Assembly: GCA_950295325.1 (NCBI GenBank)
Contig: OX485806.1
Span: forward strand, 13,270,001-13,334,000
DNA: 64,000 nucleotides
Direction of reading: 5' to 3'
DNA from: Polytrichum commune
Lineage: Eukaryota; Streptophyta; Polytrichopsida; Polytrichales; Polytrichaceae
Below the pieces are notes generated by a model that saw only the letters and a list, made by a program, of their open reading frames with translations, was not told the origin of the DNA and made no database searches. The position numbers and the translations under genes were made by a program. Below are positions 29,508-42,845 of this stretch, piece by piece. Every line of letters begins with the position of its first letter. Position 1 is the stretch's first letter.

Positions 29508-32500
29508 TGTGAGCCCAATATGGCGCCCACATATGTTTTAATCATTGAATTATTAAAATCTTAGGCTTTGGTTTTACAATGAATACTTGAAAAGATAAAA
29601 AGAGTGATGTTTTTAGTTGATGTTCTTGTTAAGGTTTACAGCCTGTGTAAGTGTGACGGCGGAGTTGAAGATTTAGGGATTTGTTTGGGGAGTGATTAGT
29701 GTTAGGGGTAGCTCATAGTTAGAGAGGGTTAGGATTTGGATTTGCAATTGGCCTTAAAAAGGTTGTGGCTTAGGCCAAGATTAATTGTCCATGTTAGGAT
29801 GGTTTGGTGTCGCTTAAAGGGGAGGGGTCTCTCCCAAAATGAGGATCAGGTGCCTGGATTCTCGGAACCAGGGGAGGTCTTAAGGTTCTAGGTTTGTGGG
29901 TGACTCTCTCTCTCAACGGAAGCGGCAAAGAGCCGAGGTTGCGGCGCTGGAGCTGTCAGCCCTAAACCTCCACCCCTTAGTGTCGTAGTCCGAATGGAGG
30001 CTCAAGGCTTACATGTACTTGATTGACATTGTAGAGCTTATGGAGATCCCATGTCCTTTCAACATGAATGTGAATGCTAATTGCACGATTTTATTAGGAG
30101 AGTACGATCGCAAGCATCCAAATATGCAATGCACCGCGTAAAATGATATTCAAACACTCAAGGTTGATGTCCTAAGTTAATACTTCCAAATCCTTAAACT
30201 AATCCCTAATGTCCATTTTGGTCGTATGCCACAACTGACCCTATGCAGCCAGGTCACCTTGTTGTCCCAGCAACTACCCATCCACCACCTGTGTAGCTCG
30301 AAAGCCCCCTAATCTCTGCAGCATTGCCTTCCCGAGACCCTTCTGGAGTCACGCTTCAACCAGTTACTTTAGGCACTTAACCTATACCCCCTGGACCGAG
30401 CCTGTTACCACCAGGTCCATGGCTTCCTTCCTCGCACTGGACGAGGACCCTAACTCTCCCCCAGTCTCAATGTGTTGGCATGTCTGGAAGCTCTGATCCA
30501 CTTTTCTCTCCACTGCTGCCCACCTCTCTTTTCTTCCTCGCTGCCCATTCCCTTGATGCTCCCCAATCACTGCTCTGGACTTCTCCAGGGACCCTCTCCG
30601 TCATCAACACCCTCATTGTTGGCTTAGTAGCTTCAATCGACTAGTTTAGGACCATGGCCTCAATCCAGAGGGCCCCTCATATCTGCCCTCCCCGACGTCC
30701 CTTCAGCATTCTTCACCGCCATTTATGTGCACACCCGGAATCGTCCAGTCCCTTCCCTCGAGGCTACAAGTGCCTAATCCCAGCCAGTGCCATTCTCCGC
30801 ACCTATGAGCCACAATTGTGAGTTGCTGCCCAGAAAAACAGAGTGAGGAGCATGGTCGCCATTCTCTGCCATTTCCCTTGCTCAAGCTCACAGCTCACCA
30901 CCCTCTCTCACTCCCTCGTCTCATCTCATTCCCACGGTTGCAGCAACGATTCCGTCCCAGAGGTGACATTCCATCCTGTCGCCTTCCATCCTCTGCCTGC
31001 CGCCGCTAAAAGACCTCTGGTGTTCCTTCAATCCCCTCTGCCGAGAGAGAGCTCTTCCAAGACCAGGAGTTTTCCTACTTCCGAGGTCCCGGAACTTCGG
31101 TCGTTTCCTCATCCGTTCGCCGGTCACCCCTTAAATGAACAACCCTCTAGCCCTGTTGCAACTGCCCACAATCCTAGAACAAATAGTGAGTTGGCCTAAG
31201 CCGAACCCTTCCCTCAACCAAATTAAACCATTCACCCCATGTAACTCTAAACTGCCCTTGCTCACATGACCATTCTTAATTCCACACTCCTAGATAAAAT
31301 GTTGACACGAGTCCTATCCTACCCTTAAACTTCAAATGCCCCTCTAAACACCCAATTCATTTTTTTTATGTTTTTTTGTCATAACAAATAAAATTTAGGT
31401 CCTAAGTCTTAATGACTTCTAATTCTAACACACATGTGGGCACACCAATTTGGGCTCACAGGAGCCCAGCAGCTCCATAGCTCAACGGTTCGACCACAAA
31501 CATGCTGCATTGATGCTGCCGACACGCAAGAGGGTTAGCCTGTGAAGAGGGGCTAAGAGGCCAGCTGCCCACAAAAAATTACGCAATTCGGAGAGGGCGA
31601 GTAATGTTGAGCCACGGATTTCAATCTCAGCCAGGAACGAGGAGGAACTGACCAAGGAAGGCCGGATTTGAGCGCAGTTGCTAAGTTGATTGTAGTTGCG
31701 GGTAAGCTAGTGATCCGACTCGGGAGGGCTGATCTTAAGAATTCGACGTTGATGGCCACTCTGTAACACGGAGCCACACTTCCCAGTTGAGAATGGCGGT
31801 GGGATAGGGGTAGCATTCGGGTACTGGGCAATGTGCGAGCTGAAACCATACATTCGGAGTCGTATCAACGAAGGGTAAATATGGGGAATCGCCTGATTAC
31901 CCAGGATGGTGAATGAGCTCGGGAGATTCAGAGCGTAAGATGTGGAAGGATGGGAGGAAAATGATGCTAGCGGAATCTGTACTTGAATGCTGGGTGGTGG
32001 AGTGATGGAATGGGGAATGCAGTGTGAGGAGGAAGCATAATGTGAGAGGGTGATGCGAAAAGCGAGGTGGAATGGGCTGGGTTGAAGACTCAACCGAGTT
32101 CTAGAACAGGGTGCAAAGCCGCGGAGTCGGGGCAGGAGCAGATCTCTCAGACTGATACACATTATGCTGAGGGCCGGCAACCTAGGCTGCAGGGGCTGAG
32201 GCCGGTTGGAGAAGGGGACTGTGATAGGCCTCAGGGCCGGGGACTGCCACTAGGGTGTAACAGGGGTGGAGCCAGGGGAAAATCATTATGTTTACTTGGT
32301 ACAAGGACCAGCAAGGGCAACTGCCCCTTAGGTGGTACGGGCTCTTAAAGGGTTAAACGTTGGGAGATGGATGGATATTAGGTAGCATTAGGAGGTTAGA
32401 GGGTTAGGCGAATTAGTGAGGCATAGGAAGGGGAGGAAGGACTAGATGTCCAAGCTAAGGCATTGGTCAATGCCAGTGTATGACCATATTGTGTAATTAC

Positions 32501-32641
32501 TATAAAGTGTGGTTGCATATCAACTTCAGTCAAGTGTTATTGATTAAATGCTAGAAGGGAAGGGGTTTTATTCAACCTGTGTGGACCTTAAACCTCCCCC
32601 TGGACACTGACGCATTAAAGGGTGGAGGTTTGGGTCTCACA
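29508..32641 (+). repeat. Solo LTR (copy e), TSD CTGAG, carrying a nested LTR
   Basis: Ends TGTGAGCCC (29508) and GGGTCTCACA (32641), flanked by perfect CTGAG at 29503-29507 and 32642-32646. Without the nested LTR 29954-31460 it is about 1.62 kb. It is diverged from copies c and d, and I found neither the conserved small ORF nor a minisatellite in it. Confidence 0.9.
29954..31460 (-). repeat. Nested solo LTR (copy f), TSD GGAGC
   Basis: A 1507 bp minus-oriented LTR with ends TGTCAGCCC and GGGCTCACA, flanked by perfect GGAGC at 29949-29953 and 31461-31465. It is inserted in LTR e. It is rich in C and T on the plus strand, and no conserved small ORF was recognised. It is a diverged subfamily. 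Confidence 0.9.
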
Positions 32642-33370
32642 CTGAGCCACACGATCATGGGACCCCTCATCCCTTAGATGGTAGGAGAGTAGGGCTACAA
32701 GACAACTTAACCCTAAATCCCAAATTATAAATAAATTAGCATGCCAAAAAATACCTCCCCCTTGTGATTACAATGACAAATAGGGTACAATTTAATACCC
32801 CATATTAGAAAATTATATGATGATAGGGTACCGTAACATACCCTCAAGGAAAGTAATACCCCCTCTTTTAGTACCCTGTTGTCACACGTATCCCCCTTTT
32901 TTTTTTACAAGGAGTGAACTCCCCGAGGATGACACAGGTCCAAGCTAGTATCTTACAATCCACAAGACTTTACAATGGGATAGTTGAAATAAATATTTTA
33001 TTTAGTCTAAGATTGTGAGATAATGGTAGTCGATTCCCGTATAGAAGAGTTGAAACTCACCCTTCTAAAATTGCATATTTCAAGGGACGAAAAACTTCAG
33101 AAAGGAAAAGAGGGGGGGGGGGAAGGAGGGGGAGGAACTCTAAATTGTTGATGATGAAAATGCATGAAAACTTGTTATGTTTAAATTCACCCTTGAGTTG
33201 ACAATATGAGTTTAGAAATGTCCGTATTGATAACATGTGAACGTGCTCTAACGAAACATATGTATTCCAAAAGAGGGTCAATATGAGAAGGAGAAATTCA
33301 CGTTCTGATTGTGCATGAAGACCCAACAGTGTAATTGAAGAGGCCAAGCAGAAGATCCAACACAATGAAC

Positions 33371-33559
33371 AGGGAGAACCGACCGCAAGGTACGGGTGAT
33401 CCAATTGGAGTTCAAAAACTTCGGGAAAATTTACCGACTGTTTTAGAGGAATCTATGGAATATACCCCGAATCATCGACTCAAAATGAAAGGTCACAACA
33501 CGTAAGCGGTCAGAGGTGGAAGAAAGAGGATTGTTAGAGATTGTGCAAAATCTCCCCGG
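33371..33559 (-). repeat. Dispersed ~190 bp TIR repeat, copy 1
   Basis: Starts GGGAGAACCG and ends AAAATCTCCCCGG. It aligns in the same orientation with 50912-51109 and inverted with 34270-34456 (shared GGAGTTCAAAAACTTCGGG, TTTTAGAGGAATC, GGTCACAACACGTAA). No target duplication is clear. Confidence 0.6.
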
Positions 33560-34269
33560 ACACTGATTCAAAGGGAAAGGGAGTGGACAATGATGGAGGA
33601 GCACGTCAGGTAGAGGTCGGCAATGTTGTTTTGTTTGGGAGTACGAGCACGAGGGTGGGGGGAGGAATGTCCCTTCAAATCAATTGCAAAGCATCTGAGC
33701 CCAAGGCTTGTCTCCAGTCCATCATTTGCTTGGCTTGTCCACATCAGATTCCGAGATGTCGTTACGCATACAACCACTTAATTGGTATCCCTGGCCCTGA
33801 GCCTCACCCCACCTCACCTCACCTCACCTCACCTCGCCTCATTGGTGTGCCAGCTGCTGCTGCCTGATGAGCCCCTCTGGCGTCCATTGGGTAGCCTAGC
33901 CAGCCGTGCCTCCTTTCCTTCACACAACTCACAGCTCGAGGTACAGAGCACTAATAAAGGAGCCTTCTCATTGGTGGGTGCAGGTGTATGTGTCCCTTGT
34001 TCACTCGAATCCATTTTACACCTCAGCTCTCAACTTGGGAGCTTAAAGGTTTTGTAGGACTTAACTTACAACACTTGGATAGATAGACAGATAGATAGCA
34101 CCTTAATGGATCTACCGTCTCTTGAAAGTAGCTTAAGGATTGTTAAGAATTTGCGCTCTCATTTTTGTGGGTCCCGAGTCAAGGGGCTTACAAGCAATCT
34201 TTGTCTTGTCATGAATGTTCCATTGACTCGACATGAATACTTCTTTGTTTACAATATTCACTCCAGTGC

Positions 34270-34456
34270 CCGGGAAGTTTTTGGGCATAGTCGGTTAAGA
34301 TCCGAGTGATTCTAAATCCAACCGGTGACATGTTGACATCTTCCGGTTTTGCTTTATTCATATGAGGTATATTCTTCTATAGATTCATCTAAAATGGTGG
34401 GTAAGTATCCTGAAGTCTTGAACTTCAACCGGTTACTAACCGCCGGTTCTTCCCGG
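34270..34456 (+). repeat. Dispersed ~190 bp TIR repeat, copy 2
   Basis: Bounded by CCGGGAAG and CTTCCCGG, a perfect 8 bp terminal inverted repeat. Its reverse complement shares AACCGGTTGAAGTTCAAGAC and CATTTTAGATGAATC with the copy at 50912-51109. The size and ends suggest a MITE-like element. Confidence 0.65.
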
Positions 34457-36072
34457 ACATAGATTCGCTCCCCTCTTGATATCTCACATTGAGCATGGCC
34501 ACTACACTTGTTCAAACTATAGAGAGCATGAAGGTCGGTCAAGCTTTCAATAGTTTGAGCTTTGAATGAAAGCCTATCAACTCCAAGTATCAAAAATCAC
34601 AATTTTGAGCTCTCAACTTGAGCTCTAGTGTAAAGGTGGCATGAGCACTCACTTCTAAAAAGAGGGACACAAGGAATGTGGCCTTATTATGGATAGTTTT
34701 GACTCCACTAATTTTTCTAGCCATTGGATTAGATTAGAAGTTCTTTCCTTTGATTAGCAATTGTGAATCAAAAGGTTGTCATAGTCATCAATTTTTAGAG
34801 CTTGAATTGAAATGCAAAAATTATAGAAGCTAATAATGAATAATCATGGTCCCCTTTAAAATGATCACATAGGTCCTTCCAATTTCATATAAAATAGAAC
34901 CTACATTGATGTCTTTATCCTAGAATGTATTCCGATTTCATTGTAACATATGTCTTTTTTTGACATTTGTTCTTTACTATAAAGCTTGCCATATTCCCTT
35001 CAAATGTAGGTGTACGTCTAAGACTAGTGACCACATAGGCTCACATACCATAGATATGGAATTCCAGCCATATAGATGTCATCTTTAGGGCAATACTAAA
35101 ACAAATTATGTTTGAAAGGATAAACTCAAAATTGGATTTTAATTAAGCTATCCATCTTGTATCCTCTTACTTGTCAAAGCATTTTGGTGTTTTGAGGGTT
35201 AATTAAAAGAAATTAGATAGGCAAGTCTAAGTCCAACAATATTCTAGACATTATTTTTCGACTGCAAGGGGCATCTACATAATACAAATAGTTTACCCTT
35301 GTAATAAAATGCTCATAATATTTCATACAAAGTTGATCTCCACTAAGACTATTTACTCTAACAAGTATTGGCATGTGTATTAGAGTTAATTGAAAATAAT
35401 TGGGAGGTATTGGGAATGTATTGGAGACCAAACCCCATCTATAAGGTTAACCGAATAATCCCCAGGTGGCTAGGTGGGGAGGAAGAGGGGATGCCGGCTT
35501 ATATGGGTTCATTGTTAGGGTTGATAGGGAGGGAATGAATAGGATTGCCCAACCTAAAATTAGCTTGGCACCCTAGTTTCACAACACCAACCCAATTTAG
35601 TTTCTTAGCAACAACCTGAGTTTATCTTCACAACAAATGGGCCTAGTCGGCTTAGTCACTCAACAACTTAGTCAAACCAAAAAGCTCATACCAATTCACA
35701 AGCAACAACACGTACTTGTTAATTATGGTTCACATGTGATTAGGTTTAAGCTGATTTGATTACGTTTATTAGGCTTATTAGTCATATTAGGGTTGATTTG
35801 AGTATACTTCATAACGTTCTTTACCTAGGTTTAAGTCCATTAACATAGACATGGATAGGAATTGATTTGGATGAAGACTTCGACATTGATGATGAGCTGA
35901 TTGAGGAGATTTGATGATCTTATGGCCATGTGTTGCATGATGATGCTTGCAACGATGTTATCATGGAATTTGTTCAATGCTAATGAATTATAAGAGGAAG
36001 GTAATCCATCCGTTGATTTGGATGTCAATGTGAGAAACATGTTGGATAACATGCGGTCTCTCCCTCCCTTTT

Positions 36073-36073
<1 letters not shown>

Positions 36074-36104
<31 letters not shown>
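36074..36104. repeat. Poly-A tract
   Basis: A run of about 31 A just upstream of the Harbinger relic. It may be a retroposition scar or simple expansion. Confidence 0.8.
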
Positions 36105-36108
<4 letters not shown>

Positions 36109-36437
36109 AATTTTACGCTTCTAGAGTTCAAAGAATTGTGTTGTTTGATTGCATTGGTTATAAACAAGAATGCTAGATCAATTGGACTTCCTTAGATTGT
36201 TCAACCGTCCATTAAAGCTAGTGTTGAAACTAGCCCCGAAACAACGACTCTTAAATTTCATTCTCTACTTGAAACATGATAATATCAACACTTGTGACTC
36301 TTTACATTGGAATTGGTTTTGTGTATGTGATCATTCATTTTCATTCCTAGTTGCATCACCGTACTCTTGAAGGGGAGATGTTATGCTTGGATGTTGAGGA
36401 GAGATGTCGTCTTGGTTCATTCAATCGGAATTTTTAG

Positions 36438-36704
36438 GGTTATATTGGCCTTATAAACGGCACATTGGTGGATATAACAAGGCCATGGAAGAATGTATTG
36501 CATTCCAAGTAGTTTAATGGAAGAAAGAAAATTTATTTTATTAACAACACCGTGATTGTTAATCACAAGGATTTGTTCATGCACATAGGCCTAGGTTATC
36601 CTGGATCCTTCCACGACATCACAATTTTGAGACACTCTCAATTTTATCATGAATGGCGAACTAGGATCACACACATTGATGACTATTTTAAATGTCATTG
36701 AAGG
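36438..36704 (+). pseudogene. PIF/Harbinger transposase relic (HARBI1-like)
   Basis: The plus frame reads GYIGLINGTLVDITRPWKNV, an in-frame TAG, then FNGRKKIYFINNTVIVNHKD and LGYPGSFHDITILRHSQF. These match the order of the DDE_Tnp_4/HARBI1 family: GxIDGT, then RKxxYxxN, then GSxHDxxxLxxS. The first catalytic Asp is Asn (GLINGT), and a stop lies inside, so it is dead. Upstream sequence (36170-36370) may be its eroded N-terminus. Minus-strand sequence near 36830-37090 could be the accompanying Myb/SANT-like ORF, but that is weak. Confidence 0.6.
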
Positions 36705-39700
36705 GTCCGGGCTTGTCGGAGTTGAGGGGGGAGGTGGATTGCTCCCATTGATACTCATGAACGAGGATCACTGGGACGCACATTCCCATTGATGAAATCT
36801 TGGTGGAATTGAGCACATTTCTATTCACTAGCATGTCCATTGGATGCTCTTAGTTTGTTCAAAATCTCATCACTTTGCAATATTGCCTTGTCACTATGTT
36901 CATCATTGGCATTTATGGTTTTGTCATCTCTCAAGTCTTATCACAACCTATCCTTGAGTTTATCTTCTCCTAGTTTGTTTGTGAGATATGCCACACAAAA
37001 ATCTTCCCACACTTTCCTCCAAATGACAGCCGGTATGATTTGAGTTACATTTCTTCCTTTCTCTTGAATAAGCCTCAAACTCTTCATAATAGGTGGTCAA
37101 CATGGTATTTAGTTTAGGTGTCTCGACCATTGGTCTAAAGGTTTGGTCTTACTAGGCACCTTTGCTCCTTTTTTTTTAGGTTCCTCAACTGCAAGAGCAT
37201 CATTATTCACATTCTCAACCACTCAAAAATCCTCATCTATTGAAAGACTTTCCAAAATTTAAACATCATCATAATCCAATGATTGGATATATTGAGGTCC
37301 ACACTCAAATGCCAGTAGCCTCTCAAATAAGATGGAGCTCAATCCTTGTCATTCCATGCTTTGGAAGGGTCTTCTTGCAACACAAGGCTACCCTTTCGGC
37401 TACAACTCCTTTGGATAGTGAATGGACTTGGCCAATGTCCTTTCAAAACTCCAATTATGCCAACAGATACCAAGAACATATAAGGTATCCAAATGACACA
37501 TGACTATGGCCTTTTGAATTCCAAGGCACATCATGATTCTATGCCACCTATTTGTGATTTTGTAAATTAGCAAGAATATCATAATACCTAGGAAGGGACA
37601 AGGGGTTTTACCTGCCAACTTGAAGGTACTTACCTAAATTAATTTCTATGTAACCCTTGTGATGAATTCATCCAGATTTTTGTTACTGGATACTTTACTT
37701 GAGTGCCAGAAATCCCGGGCCACTAAACCCTCATGGCATGCTAAAATGTACAATACACACAACGTATGAACCAAGGCCAATAAAATTATTTGGCATTTCA
37801 TATTTTATATGTTAAAAGAAGAAGAAGAAGAATGATGACCTTCAATACTTTGTGCTCATGCAAAATCTTGTTTTTTGTATGTGGGTCCTAGCTAGATTGG
37901 CACAATGTAAGTTTGTCTCATAAGGTGCATTTCCCTCCAATATTCTCAAGTCCGAGCCCCAAGTTGACGATGGAGAATGACAAACTTTGACAACCATTTC
38001 TTATCTATGCAAAGAATGGAACATTTGATTTTCTTGTTGACAACCATAATTTAAAAAAGGTTGAAACTGTGGAATTTTGAAAAACTTTGGAGTGGTAACT
38101 GCTTCAATCCTCAAATACGACAAATCCTACCATGTTGTTGGATTGGGATACTTATAACCACCGCACCACCCATGCAAGTTGGAGAAAACATAACAACTTA
38201 GTCAACATTTTGTACAGAGTTCACTATATAAAAAGAGCAACCCATAACGTCCAGGATCTGTAGAGAACTCGTCAAATTGTTACAGTGCCATATAGTTTGC
38301 ATTGTGCTACACAAGTTTTGTAAATCTAATGCAATTTGATTCCGTGACACTCCAAGAGATTGGAAAGTGCTACCAATAATCAAGGACATCTTTGGGAAGT
38401 GTTCAACCCATGTGCACTCATCTCTCAATAAGCCAACTTGCATGAACCCCTAACTTTCCAAGGGGCCCAATTTCGCCCTTTCCATGCACAACAACGTCTA
38501 TTTAAACTACATTCTTCCGTCTTTTAGCTAATTGTGTCAAAAGTGACCTTATCTAAATGAATTCATTCAAGTGTACTTTTCAAATATGTTAAATGCCTTA
38601 AATGTCATCAAACATTTCAGTTGAAATACACAACATGGTACGTAACATTTTGATTATCAATGTCACATATATGTATAATATTTTTCCTTCCTTCGCATAA
38701 GATAATGTATAGGGTTTCAAACGCATAAATTACAAACATTATGAACTGCATACTCGATAAAACTACTAGAAATTGTGCATTAAATTGTACATTGCTCAGG
38801 GGTTGGACTCTTCATTGGAAACTTAAATGACATGCGTGAAAACAAACCTCCTCCCTATATATGAGGAATTTATAAAGAAAAATAAATGTATATGTACTAA
38901 CAATAGGCTAGAAAATAAGCTCATGTATTTACACTAAGCTTTTCAATTCAATGTGATAAATGCCTCCCCTACATACACAACATGAAATTTATGAAATAAA
39001 TAGGTCTCTATTACATATACAATCCATTTTCACTTTGCAAAAAGAAAGTCATTGAACATTGTTTCATCCATAGGATATAACTCATTAAACATTTGACAGT
39101 AAAGCACACATCATTTGATATATAAGGTAAATTGGATGAAACTAACTTATTTATTTGTTGAGTGTCAAAGTTTTTTCTCTAGCCCTTAGGGTTCCTTTTG
39201 TACATTTACTTTCACTTCAAAAAACATTAATAATCTTTTTAAATATACACACCCCAAAAAATAAATAACCCTTATGTATATTTTATACCCCTTTCTACAC
39301 TCACTTTAGTTCGCACATGGTATGAAGAATCCACCCATGGAATACATTGAACCCTTTAGTCCTTCAAAGCTTAACCCTCAAGAGGCCCAACTAGGCCTCT
39401 CCATGCAGAAAGATGTTCTCGTCAATGGAATGCATACCATAAAAAAATTGTAGTGACTTATCATGAAGTGCAAAAGTTGTCACCTCCACGATTGAAAGAT
39501 GAGGATTCAATGTATCTGAAGAAAGTTACAAAATGAACACGTGGCATTCAGATCATGGTTCAGACATTTTCAAGTCTCGCTGCATAGTGGGTTACGGGAT
39601 CCTCGATTCCCAACATAAAAAAAATTAATCAGGAGCAAAATGCATAGTAATTAAGCACTTAACCCACCCTGTTGACTTCAAATCAGTGAACTTAAAACGC

Positions 39701-42585
39701 CCGTCGTCATCACAACCAAAAGTATTTTAACTGAATTTGCTTTTGCTTCAAGTGTTGTTTCTGCCAAAATAATGGGTTTCGTTTATTTAAGGCCGTTGCA
39801 TGGCATTGCGGCACCGGTTTCGTTCTAATCTTCTCTATTTACAACCAACCTCGTAGAAAGATCCAAACAATTCGTACATCCTTCCTGATGTATGAGTTCA
39901 TACTATTCTTGATGACCTCACAACCAAAACAATCTTGAGAAGAATCCACTTGAGAGTTTGTACCAGTGCCGCAGTTTACCAGACTCCCATTTGGTGGTTG
40001 TGCAGGCGCTTTGAATTCTCTGTAACATCAGCATGAGTCAATTGATCTGAGTTACATTATGAATCCCAAAAAGCATGCACATTAAGGTAGACCACCCTAA
40101 ATTCTTGCACAATAAGCACGTCAAATTTGTTATGAGAATGTCCATCATCTTAACATTTAGTTTTTGTGTTGGTTTGGGTCACCTACTAATAAATTTTTGA
40201 GCCCTTATAACTTTAGTATAAGTATTTGGTGTGTTTGATTGTCTTGTCAATTGTTAAAGAGATTCATTTGAAATTCTTGTTCAATACAATACTACTCATA
40301 TGTCCTTAACGATAGTTTCAACGCCATTTGCTTTAAGATGGTTTGTCTCAAGAATTGAGGGAGGATGGTCAGCAAAAAGACATGTATCAGAATGATATTG
40401 GACTATGTGCCAAAAACAGACATCATCCTAGCTTCAATCATGAACTCAATTGGGAAGATGCACACAAACATTTAAAAGGAAAAATATAATTCATTAATTG
40501 ATTAAATCTTTGATATGATTTCCAATGACTTTTGCATCTCAAATTCAATTCTCGAACTTGAAAAAATAATCTATGTTATTTGAAATTGCTAACCAAATGA
40601 AACAATTGCGGATCTTATTGAACAATCATAAATGTCCGTGCAAGTGGAAGTGCCACTTGCCTCAACTGAACTATTAGTGTGTGGCCAAGGCTAGACACCC
40701 ACCCATTTGAGCTCCACCCCCACCCACGAATGCCAAGTCTAGAATGAAATGACCCCCCTAGATTCACATGGTTGATTCATCCCAAGTGGGTCCCCTTCCC
40801 TTGGAGTGAGTCAAGACCTCCGATGCTAATGTCAAGGTCAATTTAGCTTTAAAAAGAGAAATACATGCTATAATACTGTTGACTGCATTACATTTTTGGC
40901 AACATCAGTGGGGGGCTTGCTCAAATAGGCGGACCTCTAGCTCTAGCCTTGTCGAGTAATCCTAAAGTTGTATTGTTGAAATAGAAAAAGGGAAAGAAAA
41001 AAAGAAAAAAAATCGGGCACTAGTGCTTTGACCAACATGAATTGCAACCCTTTGGCCCCATCTTAGTCAATTATCCCCTGACATCAAGGTCTAAGGGTTT
41101 ACTACGTACCTTGCGGTACGTGGATTCAATTAGGTGGAGTAACTTTACATATCCTATGCGGGCAAGGTTTTAATCGGTTTTTGTTTATTGTCTAATTTTC
41201 ATTTATAGAAGACCAAGTACGTGAGATGTTTCATAGCAATTTGATGGATTACTTTTATTGTTCTTTTTGATGTTGTGGGTGAGATGTGTAGTCTCTCTAG
41301 TAAGCTTAGTTCTATGCTTCTTGTGTAAATGGAACCTCCTACTCTTGCAGTACTGATTAAAAATGGGTTGGCGTTCCATCCTGGGACTATGATTATAGTT
41401 GTATGATTATACAAGGAGCTTATATTTGTCCTACTTTGTTTTGATGACTTGTCCTATGTACATGTTGTGTGTTGAAACAAGTATAACATAGGTACCTTAG
41501 AATTGGAAGATATCATATCATCATTACTATGAAATCGTACAATTTATATAATGAAGGTCGTATATCATAGGTACCTGCAAATATTCCTGGATTGGCCCAT
41601 CCAGTGGAACTTCTTGGGAGGGTATGAAAGCGTTTATGAGTGGTAATTGGTGTTTTCATATCTCTTGGATTTCCAGTAGTCAAGCTGCCAATGAGTTTGA
41701 TGTATGAGCATCTTGTGATAGGTAAAGTAAGAAAGCCTTAGAAATCAATATTGTTGCTTGTCATGTGCATTTAAAGATGATGTAAGATGACCTTGGAAAA
41801 TCATCTAATGCATTTCAACACAATATATCTCAAAGCACCACAACCGTGACAACCGTGAATTCCATACAATAGATTTTAAATTAGTATGCACGAACCTTAT
41901 ATAACTCGCATTACGACGGTCGAAGCAGCTCAAACCAACTTGATTTTGGGTAAATTCCCGCGGTTGGTTCCTACTTGCTATTGGATCATAAGGGACTAAT
42001 TTCTTTGACATCAAGTCCGCTTCTTCACCAGCCTTTACAACTTTTTGTGAGAAATAATTGTTCGTCCTGACACGGTTGAATGTGATTTTAGATTTTATCT
42101 TACATAAATATCCCTCCCACCATTAATAGATTTGTAACATGTTAAGTGACACAAGTCTACGTGTTTCGTGAGACTCATATGGTAGTAATGGATTATGGAT
42201 AGTCCATAACAAATGTAGTATCAAATTTCATGACGTTAATAAGCAAGACAACACTGTTCTCTTCATATTTGTAGCAAGATGTGAGTTCAAAGCAAGCAGT
42301 GGTCATCAATTCAGGCTAATTTTGTGGATATGCTAGTCAAATGCAAGCATTGTTTTCTCATTACACCCAGTTTCACAAAAGACCATACTTAGTAATGATG
42401 TATTCTCTCCTTCTAATTTGCAACCCATATATCTATATACTCATCACAAACTTTCAAATACTACAGTATCATGCTAAAAGATTAAATACTATTGACTGTT
42501 ATTGTGAATATTGAAATCTCTTTCAGTTTTCTTTCTATTGCGTTCCACATTAGATAATAACTACATTATTACACAACATTAGAAT

Positions 42586-42845
42586 CACTACACTAAATTG
42601 TCCTATTAGTGTGGGTCATATTAATTCTCTAGAACCCAAGTTAATTTTCAACCTACACCAAGTTCCAAGTTTACATTTTATTATGTGGAACACATTTAAT
42701 ATTTTGTAGGAAATTGATGTGGGTGATTATTTTATTCAATGGATGACTAGGGTCTTGGGCCCACATTATTTCCACCTTGACTTTACAACTTAAGTGGCCC
42801 ACATTAAGTTTCCACCCACGCTAATAGGACAATTTCGTGTAGTTG
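42586..42845. mobile_element. Non-autonomous CACTA-like MITE
   Basis: A 260 bp element. The left end CACTACACTAAATTGTCCTA mirrors the right end, whose reverse complement begins CAACTACACGAAATTGTCC; the terminal inverted repeats extend about 30 bp to GTGGGT. CACTACA-type ends are typical of CACTA/En-Spm elements. There is no coding capacity. A 3 bp target duplication is not clear. Confidence 0.65.

Noticed and set aside
31480-31500. GGTTCGACC resembling a tRNA T-arm
   Set aside because: No acceptor, D or anticodon arm around it. No tRNA gene was found anywhere in the window by eye.
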